A DNA stretch of 64,000 nt from Dyella jiangningensis. Lineage in GTDB: Bacteria > Pseudomonadota > Gammaproteobacteria > Xanthomonadales > Rhodanobacteraceae. Positions within the stretch are counted from its first letter, which is position 1; every line of letters starts with the position of its first letter. The position numbers and the translations under genes are program-made. Positions 56,231-64,000 of the stretch are shown here, piece by piece. The stretch covers positions 868,001 to 932,000 of the forward strand of contig NZ_NFZS01000004.1 in NCBI RefSeq assembly GCF_003264855.1, given 5' to 3'. A model generated the notes under the pieces. It was not told where the DNA came from. It saw nothing but the letters and a program-made list of their open reading frames with translations, and ran no database searches.

Positions 56231-57325
56231 TCAGCTGTTGTCCGGGCGTTCGTGCAGCCAGCTGGCCGCGCCGATGACGCCGAGCTGCGCGTGGTCCACC
56301 ACGTACACGGGCACGGTCTGCAGGAAGGGGCGCATCACGCCCTTGTCGAGAAAGCGCGCGACAAAACCGCTGGCTTCCAGCAGCCCGAACATGCGGGCGA
56401 GAAAACCGCCAGCCAGATAGATGCCACCGGTGGCGCCGTACAGCATGGCCATGTCGCCGGTGAAGGAACCCAGCCATCCGCAGAACAGCTGCAGCGTTTC
56501 CACGGCGCAAGGATCGGCGTTCGCGACGGCAGCGGCCACGACGTCGGCGGGTGCATGCAGCGACGCGGGTTTGTCCTCGATGCGGCACATCGCCTGGTAG
56601 ATGCGCAGCAGCCCAGGTCCGGAGAGCGCGTGGTCATAGGGGAGATGCGTGCCCGATGGCGCCAGGTCGGCAAGTACTTCCAGTTCGCGTGACGTGCGCG
56701 CCGCCAGCTGGATATGGCCGGCCTCGGTCTGCAACACCTGCGGCGGCGTGCCTGGCAGGCGCACCGCCACACCGAGCCCCGTGCCGGGCCCGATCACCAC
56801 GACAGGGCCCCGCGCCACTTGCCGCGAAGGCCGATGCAACGACATCACGCTGTCCGCCTGCAGATGCGGCATGGCATGCGCCAGCGCGACGAAATCGTTC
56901 AGGACCGACACATCGTCCATGCCCAGTTCGCGCTTCAGCGCAACGGGCTCGATCGGCCATTGCAGGTTGCTGTTGAGCACGCGCCCTTCATGCAGGTAGC
57001 CCGCACACGCGAGCGCGAAGCGGCGCGGCTTGACCGCATGCTCGTCGCAGAAGCGACGCACGATGGAGGCGAGGTCGGTGTAATCACGGCAGGGATAGAC
57101 CTGATAGGCGAGCACCGACAAGGTTGCATCATGTGCCTGCGGTGATGCATTGACGGCGAGAAGACCCATGCGTGCATGGGTGCCGCCGACGTCGGCCGCC
57201 AGCAAGGCGTGGGCCGCGTCTCCGCGCAGGGGATTCATGCCGGCCGTGGTGTCGCCACCCGGTTCGTCTGTCGCAAAGGTGCTGCTCCCCCGCACCTCGC
57301 CACGTGCGTGGCCGCCGTCATTCAT
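56231..57325 (-). CDS. glk: glucokinase
   Basis: A glucokinase of the Glk (not ROK) family, 364 residues from the ATG at 57325 or 335 from the ATG at 57238. The phosphate-binding opening LLAADVGGTHARMGLL, ALACAGYLHEGRVLNSNLQWP, VSVLNDFVALAHAMP, IGPGTGLGVAV and TEAGHIQLAARTSRELEVL are all family blocks. It phosphorylates cytoplasmic glucose with ATP. In an N-glycan locus a hexokinase would be needed for released sugars, and relaxed activity on mannose is possible but not shown. It also suits the glucose released by the trehalose-type enzymes at 31.8-44.3 kb. The shorter start gives a more typical N-terminus. Confidence 0.88.
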   Translation of the reverse strand: MNDGGHARGEVRGSSTFATDEPGGDTTAGMNPLRGDAAHALLAADVGGTHARMGLLAVNASPQAHDATLSVLAYQVYPCRDYTDLASIVRRFCDEHAVKPRRFALACAGYLHEGRVLNSNLQWPIEPVALKRELGMDDVSVLNDFVALAHAMPHLQADSVMSLHRPSRQVARGPVVVIGPGTGLGVAVRLPGTPPQVLQTEAGHIQLAARTSRELEVLADLAPSGTHLPYDHALSGPGLLRIYQAMCRIEDKPASLHAPADVVAAAVANADPCAVETLQLFCGWLGSFTGDMAMLYGATGGIYLAGGFLARMFGLLEASGFVARFLDKGVMRPFLQTVPVYVVDHAQLGVIGAASWLHERPDNS

Positions 57326-57696
57326 GCACCGCCCTACCCTCGCTCGCGTTGGCCGGACGGTTCTTCCGTCGGGCCGACACTGTCTCGATCACGACCGCTT
57401 CAACGGCTCCCTCGAGATGCGCTCCCCAGGCGCGACCTCTTGATCCATAGCGCTGGAAAGAACGCATCGCCTGGATCGGTGAAACTATTCCATTCGAGAT
57501 TAGATCGAGACAAGTCGCAGCGCAACACTCTTACGCGGGGGTTACGGAGCCGGTCTCTGCGCAAGAGCCCGCAGCGTTCTGCTGTTACGTTCTGCGCGAG
57601 TGTGCAGGTTGTGCGGCCTGCGAAGCATGAGGTGCGTTGGCGTGTTGCGGTCGCCCACTGGGCGGCCTCCTACAGGGGACGAGCACGGTACGGTGA
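57326..57696. other. non-coding region upstream of glk
   Basis: About 370 bases separate glk from the terminator of the next gene set. I find no gene here. It must hold the glk promoter; the AT-richer stretch at 57478-57530 (with GAAACTATTCCATTCGAGAT) is the best place for it. One degenerate REP lies at 57650-57673. Confidence 0.5.
57650..57673 (-). repeat. degenerate GTAG-type REP
   Basis: GTCGCCCACTGGGCGGCCTCCTAC, a minus-strand copy in which the stem bases have changed together (GCCCACTGGGCGGC), keeping part of the pairing. Confidence 0.65.
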
Positions 57697-57727
57697 AGAA
57701 AAACGCCGCCCGGGGGTGGGCGGCGTT
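57697..57727 (-). terminator. rho-independent terminator after the second GH92 gene
   Basis: On the minus strand AACGCCGCCC pairs with GGGCGGCGTT and is followed by a T-rich run. It starts 32 bases after the GH92 stop and separates the GH2-GH125-GH92 set from glk. Confidence 0.9.
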
Positions 57728-57758
57728 CGTGTGAGGCCGTGCGATCAGGGCGAAGCGG

Positions 57759-60203
57759 TCATGCGGTCGCCGGCATGCCGAAGGCGGGCGGACGGTCCTT
57801 GGCCGCGGCGCCGAATTGCGTGTTCGGCGTCGCACCCATCTGGATTTCCAGCGTACCGCCGGCGGCGAGTTCGGCGTGGCTGATCCAGCTGCGCGTCCAC
57901 GGCTTGCCGTTCCACAGCACGGACTGGATGTAAGCCTGCCCCGGGCCGTTGCCGTGCGCCTGGATCACCAGCTTGCGATCGCCGGACAGCGCGATCTCCG
58001 CGCGATCCAGCAAGGGGCTGCCGAACACGTAGTTGGTGCTCACCGGATCGACGGCGTACAGGCCGAGCGCGCTCATCACGTACCACGCGCTCATCTGGCC
58101 GCAGTCCTCGTTGCCGGCCAGTCCATCGGGCTCGGGTGGATACATGGTTTCCAGCAGCATGCGCACGCGCGCCTGCGTCTTGTGGTGCGAGCCGGTGTAC
58201 GCATACAGGTAGGCCACGTGATGGCTGGGCTCGTTGCCGTGGGCGTACTGGCCCACCATGCCGGCGATATCCGGCGGCGCATCGGCGGGCAGTTCCGAGC
58301 TGGTGGTGAACAGTTCGTCCAGCTTGCGTTCGAACACCTTCTGGCCGCCGAACATCTCCATGTACGCATACAGGTCGTGCTGGTTGAGGAAGGTCGCCTG
58401 CCAGGCGTTGGATTCGGTGAAGTCGCGCCACTGGCTGGAATGACCCATGCCGCGCGGATCGAACGGCTCCAGCCACTGCCCGTCGCTGCCCCGTGGTCGC
58501 ACGAAATTGAGCTTCTTGTCGAACACGTTGCGGTAGTTGCGCGAACGCTGGCGCAACGCGGCAGCGTCACCCTTTTCGCCCGCGCCTTCGGCCAGCTGCG
58601 CCATCGCCCAGTCGTCGTAGGCGTATTCGAGCGTCTTGCTGACCGCCTCGCCTTCCTTGTCGCTGGGGATATAGCCGAGGTGCCGGTAGAAGGTCAGGCC
58701 GCGGTAATCGTCTTCCATCGCACGGCGGCGGAAGATCGGCCAGGCGCGCGCGTAATCGATGCCCTTGAAGCCCTTCGCCTGCGCTTCGGCGAGCACCACG
58801 GCGGAGTGGTAACCGATCATGCAGCCGGTCTCCACGCCCTGCAGCGGCCACACCGGCGGACCTTGCGGACTTTCCTCCGCCATGCGCACCAGGCCGTTCA
58901 CCAGGTCGGGCACGCGATCGGGCTGGAACAACGTCAGCAAGGGGTGCAGCGCGCGATAGGTGTCCCACAGCGAATAGGTGCTGTAGTTGTTCTGGCCGTT
59001 GGGCAATTGATGGATCGCCAGGTCCATGCCGCGATAGCGGCCGTCCACGTCGCTGAACAGCGTGGGCGCCAGCATGGTGTGGTAGAGCGCGCTGTAGAAC
59101 GTGCGCAGCACCGGCTCCGACGAGGACTCGATGCGGATGCGCCCGAGCTCGCGCTCCCACGCTTCGGCGGCGGTGCGTTGCGCAAGTTCGAAGTCCCACG
59201 CGGGCACTTCGGCCTCGAGGTTCTTCAGTGCGCCATCGATGTCTACCGCCGAGATGCCCACCTTGACCAGCAGCGGCGCGTGCGATGCACGCTTGATGTG
59301 CAGGGCGGCCTTCAGGTGCGTGCCGTTGGCCTCCGCCGAGCCGTTCGGCAGGGCCGTGTCTTCGGAGTACAGCGTCGCATGCGAGAACGGTCGCGACAGC
59401 TTCATGGCGAAGTAGAGGTAACGCCCGTTCGCCCACTGGTGCACACGGCGCGCACCCACCAGGGTGTCGTTGCCGACCACGCGCAGCTGCGCATCGGTGA
59501 CTGATGCCGGCACCGTCGCGCTGTCGTGGTAGCCGTGCGCCAGGTCGACCAGCAGATGCCCGTCGCCCTTGCCGTGGAAGGTGTAGCGATGCAGACCCAC
59601 GCGCGGCGTCGCGGTGAGTTCGGCCAGGATGTTGTGGTCGGTGAGATGCACGCGGTAGTAGCCCGGCTGCGCCTGTTCCGAGGCCTTGTCGTAGCGCGAG
59701 CGATAGCCCTTGCCAGGCACCGCCTTGCTGTCCGCCGGCAGGCGGTCCGATCCGCTGGTTCCATCGAAGCGCGAGCGGTAGTTGTGGTCGGGCAGGCCGC
59801 GCTCGCCCGGCTGCAGCAGCACCGGACCCTGCGCCGGCATCACCAGCACGTCGAGCATGTCGCTCGCGCCCGTGCCGCTGAGATGCGTGTGCGAGAAACC
59901 CATGATCGAACCATCGGCCTGGTGATAGCCGGAGCACGCATCCCAGCCCGCATCGTTGGTGTCCGGGCTCAGCTGCACCATGCCGTAGGGCAAGGTCGCA
60001 CCCGGGAAGGTATGGCCATGGCCGCCCGTGCCGACGAAGACGTCGACGTAGGACGAAACACCCTGGGCGCCCAAGGCGCCGGCGCCGGCCGCGCTCTTTT
60101 GCGCGGCCACCGCGCTGGCCACGCTCGTCGCGAGCGACGACAGCGGGGTGCCGAGCACCGCAAGCGCGCCCATGCCTTGGAGGAATTGTCGGCGGGACAC
60201 CAT
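57759..60203 (-). CDS. GH92 alpha-mannosidase, Tat-exported
   Basis: An 814-residue GH92 enzyme, the second in the window. It begins MVSRRQFLQGMGALAVLG, a twin-arginine signal, unlike the Sec signal of the first copy. Family blocks are VDVFVGTGGHGHTFPGATLPYG, GFSHTHLSGTGASDMLDVLVMP, HGNEPSHHVAYLYAYTG and GNEDCGQMSAWYVMSALGLYAVDP. A different linkage preference from the first GH92 (for example alpha-1,3 against alpha-1,2) would explain keeping both, but this cannot be read from the sequence. The start has AGGAGA 10 bases upstream. It lies 44 bases after the GH125 gene. Confidence 0.93.
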   Translation of the reverse strand: MVSRRQFLQGMGALAVLGTPLSSLATSVASAVAAQKSAAGAGALGAQGVSSYVDVFVGTGGHGHTFPGATLPYGMVQLSPDTNDAGWDACSGYHQADGSIMGFSHTHLSGTGASDMLDVLVMPAQGPVLLQPGERGLPDHNYRSRFDGTSGSDRLPADSKAVPGKGYRSRYDKASEQAQPGYYRVHLTDHNILAELTATPRVGLHRYTFHGKGDGHLLVDLAHGYHDSATVPASVTDAQLRVVGNDTLVGARRVHQWANGRYLYFAMKLSRPFSHATLYSEDTALPNGSAEANGTHLKAALHIKRASHAPLLVKVGISAVDIDGALKNLEAEVPAWDFELAQRTAAEAWERELGRIRIESSSEPVLRTFYSALYHTMLAPTLFSDVDGRYRGMDLAIHQLPNGQNNYSTYSLWDTYRALHPLLTLFQPDRVPDLVNGLVRMAEESPQGPPVWPLQGVETGCMIGYHSAVVLAEAQAKGFKGIDYARAWPIFRRRAMEDDYRGLTFYRHLGYIPSDKEGEAVSKTLEYAYDDWAMAQLAEGAGEKGDAAALRQRSRNYRNVFDKKLNFVRPRGSDGQWLEPFDPRGMGHSSQWRDFTESNAWQATFLNQHDLYAYMEMFGGQKVFERKLDELFTTSSELPADAPPDIAGMVGQYAHGNEPSHHVAYLYAYTGSHHKTQARVRMLLETMYPPEPDGLAGNEDCGQMSAWYVMSALGLYAVDPVSTNYVFGSPLLDRAEIALSGDRKLVIQAHGNGPGQAYIQSVLWNGKPWTRSWISHAELAAGGTLEIQMGATPNTQFGAAAKDRPPAFGMPATA

Positions 60204-60247
60204 GAGGGCGGTTCTCCTGAAGTTGTGGTTGCCAGTGGGGAAAGAGG

Positions 60248-61687
60248 TCAGCGCAGCAGCGCTGGACGCGTGCGGTGGAGGTCGACGATCAGCTCGCCGA
60301 ACAAGGTATTGGCCCAGGCAAACCACGCACGCGTGAAGTGCGAGGGATCGTCCTGGTCGAAGGTTTCGTGCATGAAGCCCGTGCCCGCATCGGTATCGCG
60401 CAACCAGCGCAGGCATTGGCTGATCTGCGCGGGATCGTCGCTGGTCTGTGCATACATCATCAGCGACATCGGCCAGATCATGCGCAGCCCTTCATGCGGG
60501 CCGCCGATGCCTTCGGCCGCCTTGCCCTTGAAGAAATACGGGTTGTGCGTGCTCCACACGCGATCGCGCGTGCGCTGGTACAGGGCGTCCTTGCGATCGC
60601 AACAGCCCAGGTACGCCAGGCTGAGCAGACTCGGCGCATTCGCATCATCCATGAACAGCTGGTTGCCGTAGCCGTCGATCTCGTAGGCCCAGTGTTCCTG
60701 CCCTTGCTCGTCACGCATGCGACCGTCGCGATGCACGGCCTGCTCCACTTCGTTGGCCAAAGCGGTGCATTCGGCGGCAAACGCCTCGTCGCGGTGCATG
60801 CCACGGCTCATCTGCGCCAGCTGACGCAGGCTGGTCACCGCGAACAGGTTGGCCGGCACGAACAGCGGATACAGGCACGCATCGTCGGACGGCCGGAACA
60901 TGGAATGGATCATCCCGTTCGGTCGCGCCGGATTGCCGTAGCCGTCGAGCATCAGGGTATCGGTCGGGATCTTGGAAGGCCGCTGGAAGTGATAGGGCCC
61001 GTGACCCTGCTTGCGCTGCTGCTCGCGGAAGGTCTTCACCACCGTGGCCATCGCGGCACGCCAGTCGTCGTCGAACGGTTCGGTGTCGCCGGTCGCCTGC
61101 CAATAACCGTGTGCGAGGCGGATCGGATAGCACAGTGAATCGATCTCCCACTTGCGCTCGCCCACGCCGGGCTTCATGTCCGTGTCGTCGTGCAGCGACC
61201 ATGACAACGGCTGCGAATGGGGGTCGGGCATGAATGCGTTGGCGTAGGGATCGATGCGGATGCAGCGCGCCTGCCGGCGGATCAGGCCGCGAAACAGCCG
61301 TTGCAACGACGGGTCCTGCTTCGCCAGCGGGATGTATGGCGACACCTGCGCGGATGAATCGCGCAGCCACATCGCGTTGATGTCGCCGGTGATCACGAAG
61401 GTGTCGGGCTTGCCGTCGAGCGTGCCGAGCTCCACCGTGGTGTCGAGCGTGTTCGGGTAGCAGTTCTCGAACATCCACGCGAGCTTGGGATCGGCGATGG
61501 CTGACTTCACCGTCGCCAGCTGCCGCTCGACGGCCTGGCTCACGAACTTCCGTTTCCCCACGGGCGGACGCTGGCTCGCATAGCGGGTGGCACCGGCGGC
61601 AAAGGCGCGCGACGGGGCGATATCCAGCGTCGCCGCCGACACGGCGGCAACGCCAAACCACTTCAGTACGTCACGGCGCGATGGCAT
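60248..61687 (-). CDS. GH125 exo-alpha-1,6-mannosidase, Tat-exported
   Basis: A 479-residue member of GH125, metal-independent exo-alpha-1,6-mannosidases. The twin-arginine signal is MPSRRDVLKWFGVAAVSAATL. The (alpha/alpha)6 barrel has ITGDINAMWLRDSSAQVSPY, with the conserved aspartate near residue 107, HSMFRPSDDACLYPLFVPANLFA near 265, and AYEIDGYGNQLFMDDANAPSLLSLAYLG near 345. It would remove the alpha-1,6-mannose branch of the N-glycan core. It lies between the GH2 mannosidase (37-base gap) and the second GH92 gene. Confidence 0.93.
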   Translation of the reverse strand: MPSRRDVLKWFGVAAVSAATLDIAPSRAFAAGATRYASQRPPVGKRKFVSQAVERQLATVKSAIADPKLAWMFENCYPNTLDTTVELGTLDGKPDTFVITGDINAMWLRDSSAQVSPYIPLAKQDPSLQRLFRGLIRRQARCIRIDPYANAFMPDPHSQPLSWSLHDDTDMKPGVGERKWEIDSLCYPIRLAHGYWQATGDTEPFDDDWRAAMATVVKTFREQQRKQGHGPYHFQRPSKIPTDTLMLDGYGNPARPNGMIHSMFRPSDDACLYPLFVPANLFAVTSLRQLAQMSRGMHRDEAFAAECTALANEVEQAVHRDGRMRDEQGQEHWAYEIDGYGNQLFMDDANAPSLLSLAYLGCCDRKDALYQRTRDRVWSTHNPYFFKGKAAEGIGGPHEGLRMIWPMSLMMYAQTSDDPAQISQCLRWLRDTDAGTGFMHETFDQDDPSHFTRAWFAWANTLFGELIVDLHRTRPALLR

Positions 61688-61724
61688 GGCGTGTCTCGTC
61701 CTTATCGAAGGTCATCGTCATGGT

Positions 61725-64000
61725 TCACTGTCCCTGCATCACGCCGGCGAGGTTCTGCACCTGCAGCGCGTGCTGCATGTCGTTGAGCAAGGCCTTGCTC
61801 TTGATGCCCACGGTCACGCTCTGGCCCGGCAGGATGTCGAAGGCGTTGTCGTCCATCTCGACATCGAGATCGCCGAACGATACCCACACGTCGCGCGCCA
61901 GGGTGTCGGTGGTTAGCGTGAGCTTGTATCCCTCCAGCGAAGGCTGCAGCTGCGTGCGGATGTGCGGCGATGGCAGCTTGAGATTCTTCGCTTCGTCGAA
62001 GAACACCAGGTTGCGCGCCGTGGCGCCGTCGCCGTCATCCAGCTCGAACACCGCGAACACGGCCTTCGGATCGGCGCCATGCAGCAGCTGGGCATCGGTG
62101 AACTTGCCCACGGGCGTGCTGCTCAATGGCGGCATGTTGGTCACATGCTTGTGTTCGTCGATGACCTTGCCGTTGAAGTCCATCAGGCGCACGTTCCAAT
62201 GCCCGCTGGTCGACGACACCTGGTCGGAAACCAGCGACACCGAGGTGTTGCCGTCCTGACGCAAGGCCGCGATCAGCAAGGGCGCATAGAAGCGTCGCGC
62301 ATGGAACTGCAGCGCCTTCCACCGGCCGAAGTAGTCGATGCTGGACCAGGACGCACCCGGCCACACGTCGTTGATCTGCCAGTACAGCGAACCCATCGAT
62401 TGTGGCCGCGATGCCCGCAGGTGCTCGGCGGCGAGCTCGATGCCCTGCGCCTGCATCACCTGGCTCAGGTAGACGAAGGCAGGGAAATCGCGTGGCTCGC
62501 CGAAGCTGCGTTCGATGTACAGCAGCAGGCGCTTGTTGCCGTTGCCGTTGTCGTACTTCTGGTGCGCCCGCATGACCGGCGATTCGGCCTGCAGGTCGTC
62601 CGGTCCGGCGAACGCGCGGATCGTGCGCATCACCGGGAACGACTGCAGGCCGTACTCCGACTGGAAGCGCGGCGTGACGTTGAGGTACTCCGTCAACGGC
62701 TTCGCCTGCCCGGACCAGACGTCCCAGTAGTGCATGTCCCCGTTGTCGGGCACGTTCGCCGGCCCCTCGTAATCGGTGCTGGGCGTACTTGCCCAGTACG
62801 GCACGTCGCGGTCGTAGCGCGTCACCACGTCACGCAGCACGTTGCCGAACAGGTTGACCATGCCGGTGACGATGAGGTCACGCTGCTCGCCGGTCAGCGA
62901 CTTCTTGAAGGCCTCGCGGTCGGGCCACGATTCCCAGCCGGTCTGCACTTCGTTGTTGCCACACCACAGCACGATGCTGGAATGGTTGCGCAAGCGCTTG
63001 ACCTGCTCGATGGCTTCCTGGCGCGTGTTCTCGACGTACGCCGTGTCGTTCGGCGGGATCGCACCGCCGAACATGAAGTCCTGCCAGATCATGATGCCGA
63101 AGCGATCGGCCAGCTCGTAGAAGCGGTCCGGCAGGTAGTAGCCGCCGCCCCACACGCGCAGCATGTTCATGTTCGCATCGCGCGCCGAGGCCACCACGTC
63201 GTGCATGCGCAGTTCGACATCGCGGCTCGGGAAGCTGTCGAACGGGATCAGGTTGGCGCCCTTGGCGAACACCGGGATGCCGTTGACGACGAACTCGAAG
63301 CTCCGGCCCCAGCGATCCGGCTGCCTGCGCAGCTCCACGCTGCGCAGGCCCACGGCCCGATCGGCGCCATGCAGCACGCCGTCGCCGTCGCGCACGGTGG
63401 CCTTGAACGTATACATGTCCTGCGCACCGTAGCCGGCGGGATACCACAGGCGCGGGTCGGCGATGCGCAGCGGCAGGCTGATCTCGTGCGTGCCGGGATC
63501 CACGATGACCTGGCGCGCATCATGCGCGACGGTTTCGCCGGTCGGACCCAGGACGTCCAGGTTCACCGTCACGCGCTGGCTGGCGTCGGCCTGCACATCA
63601 AGCTTGGCGGCCACGCGCGCGACCTGCGGATCGACCTGGCTCTGCTCGATATGGAAATCATCGACACGAAAGCCATCCCAGCTGTCCAGGTGCACGCCCT
63701 GCCAGATGCCCTCGGTGACGATGCGCGGGCCCCAGTCCCAGCCGTACTGGTAATTGGCCTTGCGGATGTAATTGGCCGTCTGTTTGCCCTTGGGTTCATC
63801 ACCGAAGGCGGAATCGAATTCGCCCGGCAATGCGTAGGGCTGTTTCAGCAGCCACGGCTGCAGGCGCTTGATCGGCGAATAGAGCCGCACTTCCAGCTTG
63901 TTGGAGCCCTTGTGCAGCACGGACTTCACCGGCACGCGCCAGCGGCGGAACATGTTGTCGGCCGCAACCAGCCTGGTGCCGTTCAAGAAGACATCCGCGA
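61725..64000 (-). CDS. GH2 beta-mannosidase, 5' part outside window
   Basis: At least 757 residues of a GH2 exo-beta-mannosidase; the reading frame stays open to the window edge (ADVFLNGTRLVAADNMFRRW), so the start and any signal peptide lie beyond 64000. The sugar-binding domain includes NYIRKANYQYGWDWGPRIV, typical of beta-mannosidases. The acid/base glutamate is in WCGNNEVQTGWESW and the nucleophile in RFQSEYGLQSFP. It would release the beta-1,4-linked mannose next to the chitobiose core of N-glycans. It is the first gene of the GH2-GH125-GH92 set within this window. Confidence 0.93.
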   Translation of the reverse strand, partial: ADVFLNGTRLVAADNMFRRWRVPVKSVLHKGSNKLEVRLYSPIKRLQPWLLKQPYALPGEFDSAFGDEPKGKQTANYIRKANYQYGWDWGPRIVTEGIWQGVHLDSWDGFRVDDFHIEQSQVDPQVARVAAKLDVQADASQRVTVNLDVLGPTGETVAHDARQVIVDPGTHEISLPLRIADPRLWYPAGYGAQDMYTFKATVRDGDGVLHGADRAVGLRSVELRRQPDRWGRSFEFVVNGIPVFAKGANLIPFDSFPSRDVELRMHDVVASARDANMNMLRVWGGGYYLPDRFYELADRFGIMIWQDFMFGGAIPPNDTAYVENTRQEAIEQVKRLRNHSSIVLWCGNNEVQTGWESWPDREAFKKSLTGEQRDLIVTGMVNLFGNVLRDVVTRYDRDVPYWASTPSTDYEGPANVPDNGDMHYWDVWSGQAKPLTEYLNVTPRFQSEYGLQSFPVMRTIRAFAGPDDLQAESPVMRAHQKYDNGNGNKRLLLYIERSFGEPRDFPAFVYLSQVMQAQGIELAAEHLRASRPQSMGSLYWQINDVWPGASWSSIDYFGRWKALQFHARRFYAPLLIAALRQDGNTSVSLVSDQVSSTSGHWNVRLMDFNGKVIDEHKHVTNMPPLSSTPVGKFTDAQLLHGADPKAVFAVFELDDGDGATARNLVFFDEAKNLKLPSPHIRTQLQPSLEGYKLTLTTDTLARDVWVSFGDLDVEMDDNAFDILPGQSVTVGIKSKALLNDMQHALQVQNLAGVMQGQ

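Overview
The window is GC-rich DNA from a gammaproteobacterium of the Xanthomonadales, most probably the Rhodanobacteraceae (a Dyella, Luteibacter or Rhodanobacter relative). That placement is inferred from protein similarity as I remember it: the sucC-sucD/pilS/pilR neighbourhood, the bamD/rluD/pgeF/clpB neighbourhood, the otsB-GH15-otsA operon, GTAG-type REP repeats and many TonB and secreted glycosidase genes. No rRNA or tRNA gene is visible, so the genus is not proven.

1-11.2 kb (minus strand) is one long vitamin B12 operon behind a cobalamin riboswitch: btuB, a BtuM-like inner membrane protein, cobO, cobB, cbiB, cobD, cobQ, cobU, cobT, cobC and cobS. Neighbouring genes mostly overlap by 4 bases. 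It covers uptake and the late half of synthesis only; no corrin-ring genes are present here. cobQ carries an apparent one-base deletion near 4430 that separates its P-loop from the rest. A 5' fragment of an fmdB-like gene follows.

11.2-28.3 kb is mostly core genome: clpB with a heat-shock type promoter, a trehalose block (otsB, GH15, otsA), a small exported protein, pgeF, rluD, bamD, nadE, the divergent argO/argP pair, and sucC-sucD. Hairpin REP repeats sit in most intergenic gaps. The trehalose block separates clpB from pgeF-rluD, which are usually neighbours.

28.6-46.9 kb holds pilS and pilR, normally adjacent, 15 kb apart. Between them lies an accessory sugar locus: a LacI-family regulator, a cytoplasmic GH65 phosphorylase fused to beta-phosphoglucomutase, a TonB receptor, then a tightly coupled operon of MFS transporter, Tat-exported sulfatase (SGSH-like), secreted GH65 hydrolase, secreted GH37 (trehalase family) enzyme and exported esterase. 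Three families that act on trehalose together with a sulfatase and an esterase suggest use of a sulfated and/or acylated trehalose. This is the most interesting system in the window. Its control region carries a 19-bp perfect inverted repeat and a further ATCGAT-centred palindrome.

46.9-48.1 kb is an intergenic island with REPs and the remnant of an IS30-family element that keeps both ends but has lost the middle of its transposase. 48.1-52.0 kb encodes three overlapping or closely spaced signalling proteins (membrane histidine kinase, single-domain response regulator, receiver-kinase-receiver hybrid).

52.0-64.0 kb (minus strand) is a host-glycan degradation locus: two GH92 alpha-mannosidases, a GH29 fucosidase, a glucokinase, a GH125 exo-mannosidase and the GH2 beta-mannosidase that runs off the right edge. 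Together these fit removal of fucose and mannose from N-glycans. The glucokinase could also phosphorylate the free glucose released by the trehalose enzymes.
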